In this document: positions 43,861 to 53,117 of the stretch, in pieces
Numbering within the stretch: the first letter of the stretch is position 1
Layout: every line of letters starts with the position of its first letter
Assembly (NCBI RefSeq): GCF_014203275.1
Contig: NZ_JACHIP010000002.1
Location: 248,001 to 312,000, forward strand
Length of the DNA: 64,000 nucleotides
Origin: Granulicella aggregans
Lineage (GTDB): Bacteria > Acidobacteriota > Terriglobia > Terriglobales > Acidobacteriaceae
Reading direction: 5' to 3'
Program-made: the position numbers and the translations under genes
The notes under the pieces: model-generated
Database searches by the model: none
Seen by the model: only the letters and a program-made list of their open reading frames with translations
Told to the model about the DNA's origin: nothing

Positions 43861-45471
43861 TTACTTCTTTTTCTTTTTGGGCTTCTTTTCGAGGATGTCG
43901 GCTTCACGGTCGCCGATCATGTGGAGGCGCATGAAGTTGGTTGCGCCGGAGCGGGTGCGGGTTCCGGCTACGATGCCTACGATCTGGCGTTCATGAACGT
44001 AGCCCGGTCCGAGCAGGATGGATTCCGCCATGTGGATGAGCTTGTCGGTGTCGCGGAAGCGGTCGCACTTGATGGGGTAGGTTCCCCAGAGAAGCATGGA
44101 GCGGTTGATGACCTCTTCGTGGGGGGAGAGAGCGTAGATCGGAGGGTCGGGGCGGTACTTCGAGAGGAGGCGGGCGGTGGCACCGGTCTCTGTGAAGATG
44201 GCGATGGCACCGACGTCGAGGTCTTCGGCGGCGTGAGCCATACACTCGCAGATGGTCTCGGCGACGGAGAGGCCGGTGGGCTTGATGCGCGGAAGCTGGT
44301 GCTGAGGCTCGGTGCGCATCTGATGCTCTGTTTCGACGACGATCTTGGCCATCATGGCGACGGAGGCGACGGGATATTTTCCGGCAGCCGATTCTGCCGA
44401 GAGCATGACGGCGTCGGAGCCGTCGTAGATGGCGTTGGCTACGTCCGAGACCTCGGCGCGGGTGGGGCGCGGGTTGTCGATCATCGACTCAAGCATCTGG
44501 GTGGCGGTGATGACGGGGCGGCGGTACTCGGCGGCGCGGCGGATGATGTGCTTCTGGATAGCCGGGACTTTTTCGGGCGGGACTTCTACGCCGAGGTCGC
44601 CGCGGGCGACCATGATGCAGTCGGCGACTTCGAGGATGGAGTCGAGGTGCTCGATGGCCTGGGGCTTTTCGAGCTTGGCGATAATCCAGGCGTCGCTCTT
44701 GAGGGCGTCGAGGCGCTTCTTGACGTGGAGGACGTCATCGGCGGTGCGAACGAAGGAGACGGCGATGGTGTCGACACCTTCGCCGATGGCGAAGATGAGG
44801 TCTTCTTCGTCTTTTTCGGTGAGGGATGGAACGTTGACGGCGATGCCGGGGAGGTTGATGCCCTTGTTTTCGCCGAGCATGCCGCCGTTGACGATCTCGC
44901 AGGTGACATCGACGCCCTTGACGAAGTCGACGCGGAGTTCGATGAGGCCGTCGGACAACAAAATACGAGAACCCGGCTCGAGATTTTCGGCGAGGGTGGT
45001 GAAGGTGGTGCCTACGAGTTCCTTGGTGCCTTCGATCTCGCGCGGGGTGATGGTGAGGCGTTCGCCAGCGACGAGCAGGACGGGCTTGTGGTCAACGAGC
45101 TTGCCGGTGCGGATCTTGGGGCCCTGGAGGTCGGCGAGGATGCAGATGGGCTTGCCCTCTTCGCGGCTGACCTTGCGTACCATCTTGATGAGCTCGGACT
45201 TCTGGGCGTGGGAGCCGTGGGAGAAGTTGAGGCGGGCGACGTCTAGGCCGGCGCGGACGAGGTCGCGGAAGACCTCCTCGGAGCTGGAGGCGGGGCCAAG
45301 AGTGGCGACGATCTTGGCGCGGCGGCCGCGCTCGAGCGGAGCGGCGGGGATAGACGCGATCTCCGCGATTTCAAAGGGCGCAAGGCTCTTCTTCGCGGGC
45401 TTGCTTTCGGACTTCTTCTTGAGCTTGGTGGCGGACTTAGATGCGTCGGACTTCGATTTGCCTGATTTCAT
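43861..45471 (-). CDS. pyk: Pyruvate kinase with Lys-rich terminal tails
   Basis: 536 residues. PEP plus ADP to pyruvate plus ATP, the last glycolytic step. The core has KIVATLGPASSS, ARLNFSHGSHAQK, LADLQGPKIRTGKL, SFVRTADDVLHVKK, KLEKPQAIEHLDSI, and the signature MVARGDLGVEVPPEKVP. A ~35-residue N-terminal tail is dominated by Lys and Ser (KSGKSKSDASKSATKLKKK) and the last nine residues are EKKPKKKKK. Such polybasic ends are not part of the usual enzyme; they could bind nucleic acid, membrane or partner proteins. That role is inferred only. Confidence 0.95.
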   Translation of the reverse strand: MKSGKSKSDASKSATKLKKKSESKPAKKSLAPFEIAEIASIPAAPLERGRRAKIVATLGPASSSEEVFRDLVRAGLDVARLNFSHGSHAQKSELIKMVRKVSREEGKPICILADLQGPKIRTGKLVDHKPVLLVAGERLTITPREIEGTKELVGTTFTTLAENLEPGSRILLSDGLIELRVDFVKGVDVTCEIVNGGMLGENKGINLPGIAVNVPSLTEKDEEDLIFAIGEGVDTIAVSFVRTADDVLHVKKRLDALKSDAWIIAKLEKPQAIEHLDSILEVADCIMVARGDLGVEVPPEKVPAIQKHIIRRAAEYRRPVITATQMLESMIDNPRPTRAEVSDVANAIYDGSDAVMLSAESAAGKYPVASVAMMAKIVVETEHQMRTEPQHQLPRIKPTGLSVAETICECMAHAAEDLDVGAIAIFTETGATARLLSKYRPDPPIYALSPHEEVINRSMLLWGTYPIKCDRFRDTDKLIHMAESILLGPGYVHERQIVGIVAGTRTRSGATNFMRLHMIGDREADILEKKPKKKKK

Positions 45472-45624
45472 GGGGGCCAGTGCCGTGTACTTTCTTACCC
45501 TGATGCAGACAGTGTTACGAGGTCTGCGGGTGGTTGCGAATCTGGATTTGCCGTCGAAGGCAATTCTAACTGGGGAATCGCGTCTGTGCGATGACAGCGC
45601 GGTCGATGGGTGGTTGGAGGAACG

Positions 45625-46695
45625 CTAGGCGGAGGGTTCTCGCGGGATCTGCGGTTCTAAAGAGGGAGCGTTGCAGTAGGCGGGATAGAGCTGGGCGTTG
45701 AACTCCGCGCCGGCGAGGACGCTGAGCGAGATGATGTAGAGCCAGAAGAGGAGGGCTACACCTGCGCCGAGCGAGCCATAGACCTCCGAGTAGTTGGCGA
45801 AGCGGGTGACGTACCAGCCGAAGACGAGGGTGGTGAGGAACCACATGGCGGTGGCCAGGGTTGCGCCGGGGAGGGTGCGGGTCCAGGAACGTTCCATGGT
45901 GCTCATGGCGCGAACGGTGCGGACCGAGCCCCAGAGGTGATCGTGGCGGTTGTCTTCTTCCATGACGGCGAGGCCCGCAGGCGGAGTGCCCATGTGATAG
46001 GTGATCGCGATCACGAAGACGCTGGAGATGAGGGCGACGGTCCAGCGGACCAGGAATGCGGTGACGAGGATGAGGGTGCGGGCGGAGTCGCCGATATTGG
46101 CGGAGATCCAACTGGAGACAAAGTGGCCAAAGATTACCAGCACGCTCGCGATGAAGAGCGGGACGAGAGCGATAAAGACGAGGGCGACAGAGCGCCAGCG
46201 ACGTCCCCAGAAGCTCCACCGGTCCCCGGGCAGGTTAAAGGCACGGCGGAAGCCCTCCATGAGGGTGACGATAACGCTGGAGGCACCAATGAGGGAGACG
46301 ATTCCGGCGAGAACGAGGGCACGCGTGGAGTGGATCGTCTCCTGGCCGTTCTGGAAGTAGCCATCGAGAATGGGGCTGACGTCGTAAGGGAGGACGCGGT
46401 CGAAGAAGAGCGCTGCCTGGAAGCGGAGCGGGGCGGCGTCCGGGAGCAGGGCGACGACGGCGGCGGAGACGATGAGCGTGGGAAAGAGGGCGACCAGGGC
46501 CGAGTAGGCCGCAGCCTGGGCGAGATGGAGGCAGTCGTGAGCGAGAAAGCCGACGAAGGTGCGGCGGAGCAGGCCGAGAAAGTGCATCATCCGGGCCGGT
46601 GCGAGGGACACGGCGGTGCGGAGGGTGCCGGGCGGATGCTGTGGGGCTACCGTCACCGGAGTTTCCATTGAAGACGGAGTGGAGTTCAGGGCCAT
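45625..46695 (-). CDS. YihY/BrkB-family inner-membrane protein
   Basis: 356 residues from the ATG at 46695, which has AGGAGG very close (3-4 nt); an ATG nine codons on may be used instead. Six TM segments of the YihY/BrkB (old name RNase BN) family: CLHLAQAAAYSALVALFPTL, VLAGIVSLIGASSVIVTLME, VALVFIALVPLFIASVLVIF, ALISSVFVIAITYHMG, ATAMWFLTTLVFGWYVTRFA, and GAGVALLFWLYIISLSVLAG with the family's ending AEFNAQLYP. The function of this family is still not established; it is not a nuclease. Confidence 0.9.
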   Translation of the reverse strand: MALNSTPSSMETPVTVAPQHPPGTLRTAVSLAPARMMHFLGLLRRTFVGFLAHDCLHLAQAAAYSALVALFPTLIVSAAVVALLPDAAPLRFQAALFFDRVLPYDVSPILDGYFQNGQETIHSTRALVLAGIVSLIGASSVIVTLMEGFRRAFNLPGDRWSFWGRRWRSVALVFIALVPLFIASVLVIFGHFVSSWISANIGDSARTLILVTAFLVRWTVALISSVFVIAITYHMGTPPAGLAVMEEDNRHDHLWGSVRTVRAMSTMERSWTRTLPGATLATAMWFLTTLVFGWYVTRFANYSEVYGSLGAGVALLFWLYIISLSVLAGAEFNAQLYPAYCNAPSLEPQIPREPSA

Positions 46696-46776
46696 CTTCC
46701 TCCTCGGAGCTTTCAGGATATGCGGAGATGGGCGGCGAGGGAAGGTGAAGATTTTGGGGCTCGTGCAGAAAAGGCG

Positions 46777-46838
46777 GTTGGTGCTTCGCACGAATGTCCC
46801 ACTCATCGCGAAGGACAAGAGCGCGATGAATGGGGCAC
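46777..46838 (+). repeat. Dispersed repeat, family B with extra hairpin
   Basis: TTGGTGCTTCGCACGAA, then CCCACTCATCGCG, loop, GCGCGATGAATGGGGCAC: T/A replaces the C/G pair found in other copies, on both stem sides. Confidence 0.85.
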
Positions 46839-46864
46839 ATGGGTTCGTCGCGCGACCGGAAGGA

Positions 46865-46927
46865 AATGCGGGGGTCTCCACTACGCCTCTCGCAATGGAA
46901 CTGCGAGAGGCTTCGGTCGAGACGATG
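46865..46927 (+). repeat. Dispersed repeat, family C
   Basis: ATGCGGGGGTCTCCACTAC, inner hairpin GCCTCTCGCA/TGCGAGAGGC, TTCGGTCGAGACGATG. Confidence 0.8.
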
Positions 46928-46952
46928 TTTTCTTAGAGGTCGAGCCGGAGCG

Positions 46953-47447
46953 TTACTGCTTCCACTTTTCGAGGAAGCTGGTGACGGATTCGGGGTTCAT
47001 GTTGCGCATGTTTTCGAACTCGCCGGTCTTCTGGGCAAAGATGGGGTCCCCTTTGGCGGAGACTACAGCGAGTGCGGGAACGCCCTTCTTAATGGCGACG
47101 CCGTACTTCTCCGGAATGTCGAGGTTCTTGTCGATGTGGCCGATCCAGACGTGGACGAGCACGAAGTTCTTTTCAAGAAGAGCTTCGTTGGGAGCCTGGT
47201 GGAAGTAGATGTCGAGGACCTGGCAGTCGCCGCACCAGTCGCCGCCGAAGTCGAGGAGGACGCGCTTGTGCTCTTTCTTCGCTTGAGCAAGGGCGGTGGC
47301 GATGTCGGCTTTGGGGTCTGCGGTCTCGGAGTAGATGTGTTTCTTGACGAAGGGCACCTGAGCCTGAATCTGAGGCGACGCCAGAGAGAGCGTAAGGACG
47401 GCAACGGAAAAGAGAGCGAGGTTACGGAAGACGTTCGAGAGTTTCAC
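46953..47447 (-). CDS. Secreted thioredoxin-family protein
   Basis: 164 residues. Signal peptide (NLALFSVAVLTLSLASPQIQAQ) and one thioredoxin fold with the redox motif DWCGDCQ (CxxC = CGDC; ~residue 72) and the cis-Pro region KKGVPALAVV. WCGDCQ is found in DUF899/DsbE-like and thioredoxin_7-type periplasmic reductases. It could act in periplasmic disulfide reduction or cytochrome maturation; the sequence does not decide. The gene stands alone. Confidence 0.85.
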   Translation of the reverse strand: MKLSNVFRNLALFSVAVLTLSLASPQIQAQVPFVKKHIYSETADPKADIATALAQAKKEHKRVLLDFGGDWCGDCQVLDIYFHQAPNEALLEKNFVLVHVWIGHIDKNLDIPEKYGVAIKKGVPALAVVSAKGDPIFAQKTGEFENMRNMNPESVTSFLEKWKQ

Positions 47448-47920
47448 TTGTAGACCATCCTTTGGATCGTCGCCGCGAGGCGTGTGATCCTGACGCCGAC
47501 TTCGGCTTTCAAGCCTTGGCGACGCACCTGTAAAGGATGCATGAATACAGGGCGCGATGCAAAATGATGGCTTTCAGAGCCCTCCGCGAGGCAGGTAAGA
47601 CGGGGGCAATTTGGCGGGAAGTCTTGACGGAGATGCGGTTACGGGTGCAGGCTATCAGCGACAGGCGAGAGATACTCGAATGCGCTCCGCACGAGTCGGG
47701 GATGATGTCATGCCGAATGTTTGGGGGGCTGCCCACTGATCGCAATAGAAGCACGATGAGTGGGGCAAGGCTTGTGGGGAGTGGGTTGCTGATTCATTAA
47801 TGGACACATAATGTGTAGCCGAAGATGCCACTTAAGTAACTAGGAATGTGTACGGCAAATGGTAACGTTTGACAACGGGCGACCGAAGTGGCAGCGCAAA
47901 TTCATTAGCGGGAGAGTTTC
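47448..47920. other. 473-base divergent intergenic region
   Basis: Contains a decayed family B repeat (47730-47770). Short frames here do not look like genes. Confidence 0.5.
47730..47770 (+). repeat. Dispersed repeat, family B (decayed)
   Basis: GCCCACTGATCGC, loop, GCACGATGAGTGGGGCAAGG. Confidence 0.7.
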
Positions 47921-50428
47921 TTGGGGCCTCATATCAGCTCTGCTGCATGGGATCTGCTGACGACTAGACCGTGGCAATCGGCTGCTGGATATCGTGCCAC
48001 AGGCGCGTTTCTGCTGGCAGGGATTTCGACGCAGGAGCTTGCGCGTAATCTCGGGATGCTGCTGGGCGGTCTCGGCACGGGAAGCCTCGCGATGCTGGGA
48101 GTCCAGCGGAAAAAGGCCAGCACGTTCCGGACAGCCGACGTGGAACGACTGAACGAGGAACGGCGGAGATTCCAGGCGGCGGCAGAGGCCTCGCGGGACG
48201 CCTTCTACATTCTCGACAGCGTGCGCGACAGCAAGGGTGCGATCCGGGACTTCAGCTTCCGCTATGTGAACGCCGAGGGTGAGCGGCGGCTCCAGGTCAA
48301 AGATGGCAGTCTTACCGGGGCAAGCTGCCTCGAGCACTTTGGCAGATTCTTCGAGCAAGGGCAGATTGAGCGGTACTTCGAGGTGGTGGAGACCGGAGCT
48401 TCGCTGACGGTGGAGCTACCGGTGTTATCCGTCGGCGCCAAGATCAAGTGGCTGCGTCACCATGTAGTGCAACTGGGCGATGGGGTGGCAATCTCTAGCA
48501 CTGACCTGACCGAGTTCAAGGCCGTCCAAGACCGATTCCAGAGCGTATCGGAGTTCAGCGAACACATCTTTGAGCAGGCTCCCTTCAGCATCATCGCGAC
48601 CGATGGCGCCGGGATGATCACCGCGATGAACATCGAGGCGGAACAACTGACGGGCTACAACAGCCAGGAGATGATTGGGACGGCATCGATTCTTCTGTTG
48701 CACGATCCGCAAGAGCTGCAGCAAAGGGCGATTCAACGCAGCGAGCAGGATGGAGTGATGCTGCAGGGGATCGACCTGATCTCCTCGCCGACGGAGCGAA
48801 TGAGCAGCCCTTCGGCTCTGATGAGCAAGGTGGTTGTAGGCAAGAATCCGGGATCGCACACGCTTCCTGAGCAGGACTGGACGTTCATCCGCCGGGACGG
48901 AACGCGGATGCCGGTGAGCCTGGCGTTGAAGATTTTGACAGGACCGACGGGCGAGCGCACCGGGATGATCGCCATCGCTCACGACTCGAGCAAGCGGAAG
49001 CATGTGGAGACAGACCCGGCGGCGGGTGGATTGTATGACGACTTGACCGGGCTGGTGAGCAAGAGTCTTCTGGAAGACCGAATCACGCAGGCGATCAAGC
49101 GGAGCAAGCGGGCGGGGACAAAGGTTGCGGTGTTGACGATGGATGTCGACAACTTCAAGCGGATCAATGACGCGCTGGGACATCCGGTTGGCGACGAGAT
49201 TCTGACGACGGCGGCGAACCGGCTAATCGGCAAGGTGCGGATCTCGGATACGGTTGCGCGGATCGGGGGCGATGAGTTCATCGTCCTCCTGCCGGACCAC
49301 ACGGATCTTACGAACATTGAGTTTTGCGCAGAGCAACTGCTGCGGACGATCTCCTCCCCGTATATGGTGAGCGGCCACGCGATCAACGTGACGTCTAGCA
49401 TTGGAATCTGCGTTTATCCGGATCTGGCTTCGGACACCGAATCGTTGCTGAGGCGGAGCGAGACCGCGATGTTCTGGGCGAAAGAGGCGGGGCGGCACCG
49501 CATGGCGATGTTTGCGCCGAAGATGCTGGAGGATGCTTACTCACGGCTGTCGATGGAAGGCGCTCTGCGCCAGGCGATGGACCGGGGCGAGTTGTTCATG
49601 GAGTATCAGCCGCAGGTGGCATTGCCGAGCGGCAAGGTGATTGGCATGGAGGCGCTGCTGCGCTGGAGGCATCCGAAGTTCGGGCTGGTCTCCCCGGCAC
49701 ACTTTATTCCGATGGCCGAGAAGATTGGCATTCTGCCGGAGTTTGGCATGTGGTTGATGCGGAAGTCGTGCCAGGAAGCGAAGTGGATCCAGGAGAAGCT
49801 GGGGCGGCGGGTTTCGCTTTCGGTGAACCTGTCTCCGCACCAGTTTGCGCAGGCGAAGCTGTTGCGGACGATTGAAGAGTCGCTGGATGAGAGCGGGCTG
49901 CACCCGAACGACCTTGAGATCGAGATCATCGAGAACACGCTGATGATCAATTCATCCGCCAACATGAAGACGCTGCAGATGATTCGCGATCTGGGTGTGG
50001 GGCTTTCGATCGACGACTTTGGAACGGGATTCTGTAACTTCAACTATCTGCTGCAGTATCAAGTGGACCGGCTGAAGATCGATCAGAGCTTTGTAAGGCA
50101 GGCAGCGTCGGATGTGAATGCGGCATCGGTGGTGCGGACCGTGATTGCGATGTCGCACGGGCTGGGAGTGAAGGTGATCGCCGAGGGCGTGGAGACGCGT
50201 GACCAGTTGAAGTTCCTGCTTCGTCGGCGGTGCGACCAGGCGCAGGGTTATTTCTTTGCAAGACCGCTTTCGCCTGAGAAGTTTGTCGAAGCGGTTCCGG
50301 GGATTGAGCGGATGAACTTGAGCGATCCTTCAGGGGAGCGGGCTGCTGTGGCGATTGCGGCGGAGGAGAAAATTGAGTTCATTCGGCCGACCTCGGATGG
50401 GAGTATGAGGCCGCTGGCGATCGGGTAG
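47921..50428 (+). CDS. PAS-PAS-GGDEF-EAL c-di-GMP signalling protein
   Basis: 835 residues from TTG at 47921 (GGGAG 7 nt upstream). N-terminal hydrophobic stretch (GAFLLAGISTQELARNLGML...), a coiled linker, PAS-like region 1 (~85-190), PAS 2 (~205-345: QAPFSIIATDGAGMITAMN), GGDEF domain with a canonical ARIGGDEFIVLL (~440), and EAL domain with GMEALLRWRHP (~575), EIIENTLM, SIDDFGTGFCNFNYL, KIDQSFVR, VIAEGVET. Both catalytic motifs are intact, so either activity may operate. EAL usually dominates in such hybrids. It is membrane-associated if the N-terminal stretch inserts. Confidence 0.92.
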   Translation: MGPHISSAAWDLLTTRPWQSAAGYRATGAFLLAGISTQELARNLGMLLGGLGTGSLAMLGVQRKKASTFRTADVERLNEERRRFQAAAEASRDAFYILDSVRDSKGAIRDFSFRYVNAEGERRLQVKDGSLTGASCLEHFGRFFEQGQIERYFEVVETGASLTVELPVLSVGAKIKWLRHHVVQLGDGVAISSTDLTEFKAVQDRFQSVSEFSEHIFEQAPFSIIATDGAGMITAMNIEAEQLTGYNSQEMIGTASILLLHDPQELQQRAIQRSEQDGVMLQGIDLISSPTERMSSPSALMSKVVVGKNPGSHTLPEQDWTFIRRDGTRMPVSLALKILTGPTGERTGMIAIAHDSSKRKHVETDPAAGGLYDDLTGLVSKSLLEDRITQAIKRSKRAGTKVAVLTMDVDNFKRINDALGHPVGDEILTTAANRLIGKVRISDTVARIGGDEFIVLLPDHTDLTNIEFCAEQLLRTISSPYMVSGHAINVTSSIGICVYPDLASDTESLLRRSETAMFWAKEAGRHRMAMFAPKMLEDAYSRLSMEGALRQAMDRGELFMEYQPQVALPSGKVIGMEALLRWRHPKFGLVSPAHFIPMAEKIGILPEFGMWLMRKSCQEAKWIQEKLGRRVSLSVNLSPHQFAQAKLLRTIEESLDESGLHPNDLEIEIIENTLMINSSANMKTLQMIRDLGVGLSIDDFGTGFCNFNYLLQYQVDRLKIDQSFVRQAASDVNAASVVRTVIAMSHGLGVKVIAEGVETRDQLKFLLRRRCDQAQGYFFARPLSPEKFVEAVPGIERMNLSDPSGERAAVAIAAEEKIEFIRPTSDGSMRPLAIG

Positions 50429-50445
50429 TGGTGGGTTGTTTGTGG

Positions 50446-50487
50446 CAAACCCACTCATCGCGATAGAGCCGCGATGAATAGGGCACA
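50446..50487 (+). repeat. Dispersed repeat, family B
   Basis: CCCACTCATCGCG, loop, CCGCGATGAATAGGGCAC; the T/A version of the stem. Confidence 0.8.
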
Positions 50488-50506
50488 GATTTTGGGCTGT
50501 GAAGAG

Positions 50507-50563
50507 AAATGCGGGGGGCTCTCCGCTGCCCTTCGACAGGCTCAGAGTCCGGTTGAGATGACT
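50507..50563 (+). repeat. Dispersed repeat, family C
   Basis: AATGCGGGGGGCTCTCCGCTG, then GACAGGCTC, ending CCGGTTGAGATGAC. Confidence 0.75.
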
Positions 50564-50629
50564 TTTTTTGGTTTGGGCTTCGCTCCGGGCGAGATGACGA
50601 TTTTCCCTTTGCTTCATTGATTCTTGCAA

Positions 50630-50662
50630 AACAAAAAAAACGGCCCCTCGGGCGAGGGGCCA
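50630..50662 (-). terminator. Rho-independent terminator of the OmpA-like gene
   Basis: GGCCCCTC (50642-50649), 4-base loop, GAGGGGCC (50654-50661), followed on the minus strand by a long T-run (AAAACAAAAAAAA on +). Confidence 0.9.
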
Positions 50663-50803
50663 ATCTGCCTTGGTTCTCTCTGGTTAGGAGAGTCTGTCGC
50701 AAGCGCGCTCTTTGTATGGCTGCGTCCTGCTATCTTAAGATCTCTCGGGGAGGACGAATGATTCGCTTGACGCTGATCATTCGCCCTTATCCCGATATGG
50801 GAA

Positions 50804-51721
50804 CTACTGGTTTCCGTCTACGTTGCTGGTTCCGGTCGTCTGAAGGCTGGAAGCGGGAGCAGCGTAAGCAGTGGTGGGGGTCATGGTGGCGAGGCTGTTG
50901 TGCATCAGGCTAACCATCACGCCGTTGGTGAGGGGCTTCTCTCCGTCTGTCGGCTTCTGGGTGTTCTTTCCGAGACCGGTGCGGTAAATCCGATAGACAG
51001 GAACCTGGTGCTCGGTTACGAGGTAGCGAACAACTGAGTCAGCCATCGCCTGCGAGGTTTGAACACCGGAGCGGCTGTAGCCCTGGACTTCGATGATGTA
51101 GCCCTTTTCGCCATTCAACTTGGTAGCTATGTCATCGAGTTGCGCCTTGGCCTTGGGGCCGAGAGTGGTGCGGCCTGAGACAAAAGCAACCGGAGCGGCG
51201 GTGACAGTCTGATATTGGTCAAGGTTGCTGACCGTTCCATTCAAAGCATTGGTGCGGTTGCTGGCGTCGGATGCGAGTCCCTGGGCGTGATCGGCGCGAT
51301 TGCGGGCATCGGCTGCGTGCTGGTCTGCGAGGCTCGCGGAGTTCTGTGCCTTATTGATGCCGGCGGTCGCACGGGAGTCGACGTCGCGGATGTCATTAGC
51401 GTTCTTGGATTGAAGCTGGTCTAGCTCATTGGCGCGATCCTTGATGGGATCAACCTGCCGATTTACCCACTTCTTCCGAGCGAAGGGGTTCACGTGTCCC
51501 CAGAAGCCTTCCTTGGATTGACCAGCGAGCGGCTTACCCGTCGCGTAGGTGGAAGAATCATTTGCATCGGTCTGTTTGGTGGTCTGTGCGGCGGGGAGAG
51601 TGGAGGAGGGCTGAGCAACTCCGTCCGTGGTGCCCGACTGAGCAAAGGCCGAGGTCGCCAGCGAGGCGCCAAGGACTAAAACTGAAAATTTACCTGCATA
51701 GATTGATGTCATCTTCGTCAT
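50804..51721 (-). CDS. OmpA-family outer-membrane/periplasmic protein
   Basis: 305 residues. Signal peptide (FSVLVLGASLATSAFAQ). A coiled Ala-rich middle (~90-150: DQLQSKNANDIRDVDSRATA, GINKAQNSASLADQHAADAR, NRADHAQGLASDASNRT) lies before an OmpA-like C-terminal domain with AKAQLDDIATKLNGEKGYII, EVQGYSRSG and VVRYLVTEHQVPVYRIYRTG. That domain normally binds peptidoglycan. There is no large beta-barrel, so it is probably a peptidoglycan-linked or surface protein. A strong terminator follows on the minus strand. Confidence 0.88.
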   Translation of the reverse strand: MTKMTSIYAGKFSVLVLGASLATSAFAQSGTTDGVAQPSSTLPAAQTTKQTDANDSSTYATGKPLAGQSKEGFWGHVNPFARKKWVNRQVDPIKDRANELDQLQSKNANDIRDVDSRATAGINKAQNSASLADQHAADARNRADHAQGLASDASNRTNALNGTVSNLDQYQTVTAAPVAFVSGRTTLGPKAKAQLDDIATKLNGEKGYIIEVQGYSRSGVQTSQAMADSVVRYLVTEHQVPVYRIYRTGLGKNTQKPTDGEKPLTNGVMVSLMHNSLATMTPTTAYAAPASSLQTTGTSNVDGNQ

Positions 51722-52092
51722 TTTTGTTTACTCCCAGGTCGTGATCTGGTGCGCGTTACTGGAGGATGTGATGCTGAATTTCAAGCCTGCGTGCATTTGG
51801 AAATCTTCGGCGAAATCGCTGCACATCTCTTTCGACTTGGGATCAATGCAAGCGGGTGGCCATTCCTGCAAAATTGCGCCTCTCGCTTTTTCAGCGAGTT
51901 ACGACACTTTTCGAGAGCGGCCCGAGAGCGACGTAGGGCCGATGAAAGAAGAACCGGAAATTTCTTCCGGTGGGTGGCAAGAAAGTACCCGAGGGAGAAG
52001 TCATCTTCAAGCGATGAATGTAGCCTATGGCCGATATTTATTAGTAAATCCACGCGAGTTGAGAGGCTTTCGAAGCGATAGCTGCCCGTAAG
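51722..52092. other. 371-base intergenic region upstream of the OmpA-like gene
   Basis: Only small hairpins (for example 51953-51971, ACCGGAA/TTCCGGT). The + strand frame here lacks support. Probably the OmpA-like gene's promoter region. Confidence 0.4.
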
Positions 52093-52644
52093 TTACTGCA
52101 GTGTCGTGTGGACGACAGAGACTTCTGGCATCTGCTGGTTCCAGTTCTCCGGGATGGACTCGAAGATGAGCCGGAAGTCGGCTTCCTGGCCAGGCTTTAT
52201 GGGCTCGGCGCTGACGGGTTCGGTGTCGACGTAGGGCTGGCGGGTGCGGATGAGGGAGAGCGGGAGGGATTCGACGGTGGGGGCGAGGCCGACATCGTTG
52301 CGGAAGATGACTTGCAGGGTGGCGCCGGTGAGGGTGGAGGTGCCGGTGTTCTTGATGTGACCGTCGAGGAAGGTAGAGGTCTGGCCGGAGAGGCTGGTGG
52401 ACTGGCTCATGGCGAGGCCGGAGAAGGCGAGAGATTTCGCGTAGGCGTCGGCCTGGACGATGGTGTTGGCTGCTTTGGCCGGAGCTTTGTCCTGACCACG
52501 GGGGAGGAAGATGCCGGCGAGGATGGCGATGACGGCGAAGCAGACGATGCCGAGGATGAGGCCGCGGTGCGACGGCTCTTCTGGGGGAGCGGAGAAGATG
52601 CTTTCTTCCGTGGGGGCGTCGGGCTGTTTGCGGGGATCGCTCAT
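52093..52644 (-). CDS. Single-pass membrane protein, DUF2393-like
   Basis: 183 residues from the ATG at 52644; the frame continues to 52716 and the SD is poor in both cases. A cytoplasmic N-terminus (SDPRKQPDAPTEESIFSAPP), one TM helix (GLILGIVCFAVIAILAGIFL) and a periplasmic beta-rich domain (FLDGHIKNTGTSTLTGATLQ, FRNDVGLAP, DFRLIFESIPENWNQQMPEV). The arrangement and the IKNTGTSTLTG...VFRN pattern resemble DUF2393/DUF3426-type proteins of unknown role. Confidence 0.7.
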   Translation of the reverse strand: MSDPRKQPDAPTEESIFSAPPEEPSHRGLILGIVCFAVIAILAGIFLPRGQDKAPAKAANTIVQADAYAKSLAFSGLAMSQSTSLSGQTSTFLDGHIKNTGTSTLTGATLQVIFRNDVGLAPTVESLPLSLIRTRQPYVDTEPVSAEPIKPGQEADFRLIFESIPENWNQQMPEVSVVHTTLQ

Positions 52645-53117
52645 CAGGGGAGATTTTATACCGCTGCCGTAAGGGCATGCGTAGTGGCGGGAAGGAGCGG
52701 CTAACACAATCGTCATGGTGGCAGATGGACGCTGAGCGCCATGATCGGCTCAAGTTGCGGAAGAGGCCGCCGATGAGGGAGGTGTCCGCACAGAGCTTCA
52801 CTGGAGAACTGACCAATGTCCGCTTCGCATCTGCCGCATGCCTCACTTGCCCACCATGGAATTCATCTCGTAGCGCGTTCTGAGAGGAAGGCGGCTTCGC
52901 TGCTCCTGTGCCCGAATGTGGCTTATAAGGTTGCGGCGGCGGGAGTGGCGCTGCTACTGATGATGACGGTGTGTTGAGGCTCGGCTTCGCGAGTCATGCA
53001 GGTGGCAACCCTAAGCGCCCGGCTGAAAGGTTCGAGCGACCGCGGCAAGGTTGGATCGCTCGGGATCCTTCGGCTTCGCGCTACGCTCACGATGACGCCT
53101 TATGCAAAAGCTAGCTG
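52645..53117. other. 473-base intergenic region
   Basis: Contains a family D repeat (53030-53099). Short frames have no support. Confidence 0.5.
53030..53099 (+). repeat. Dispersed repeat, family D (variant)
   Basis: GATCGCTCGGGATCCTTCGG, CTTCGCG, CTACGCTCACGATGACGCC; extended left part forms a second hairpin. Confidence 0.7.

Larger units (their letters stand above)
50429..50803. other. 375-base convergent intergenic region
   Basis: Contains families B and C and a strong terminator at 50630-50662. A short + strand frame at 50758 with a good SD is antisense to the OmpA-like gene's end and rejected. Confidence 0.6.

Noticed and set aside
43921..45246. 441-codon open frame on + opposite pyruvate kinase
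   Set aside because: Exact antisense shadow of a well-supported gene; composition (Gly, Asp, Val, Glu rich) is that expected from the complement of GC-rich codons.
47537..47800. 87-codon frame
   Set aside because: Runs into a decayed family B repeat and has no recognisable protein features.
50617..50913. 98-codon + strand frame with an internal ATG preceded by GGGAGGA
   Set aside because: Overlaps the terminator and the end of the OmpA-like gene in antisense.
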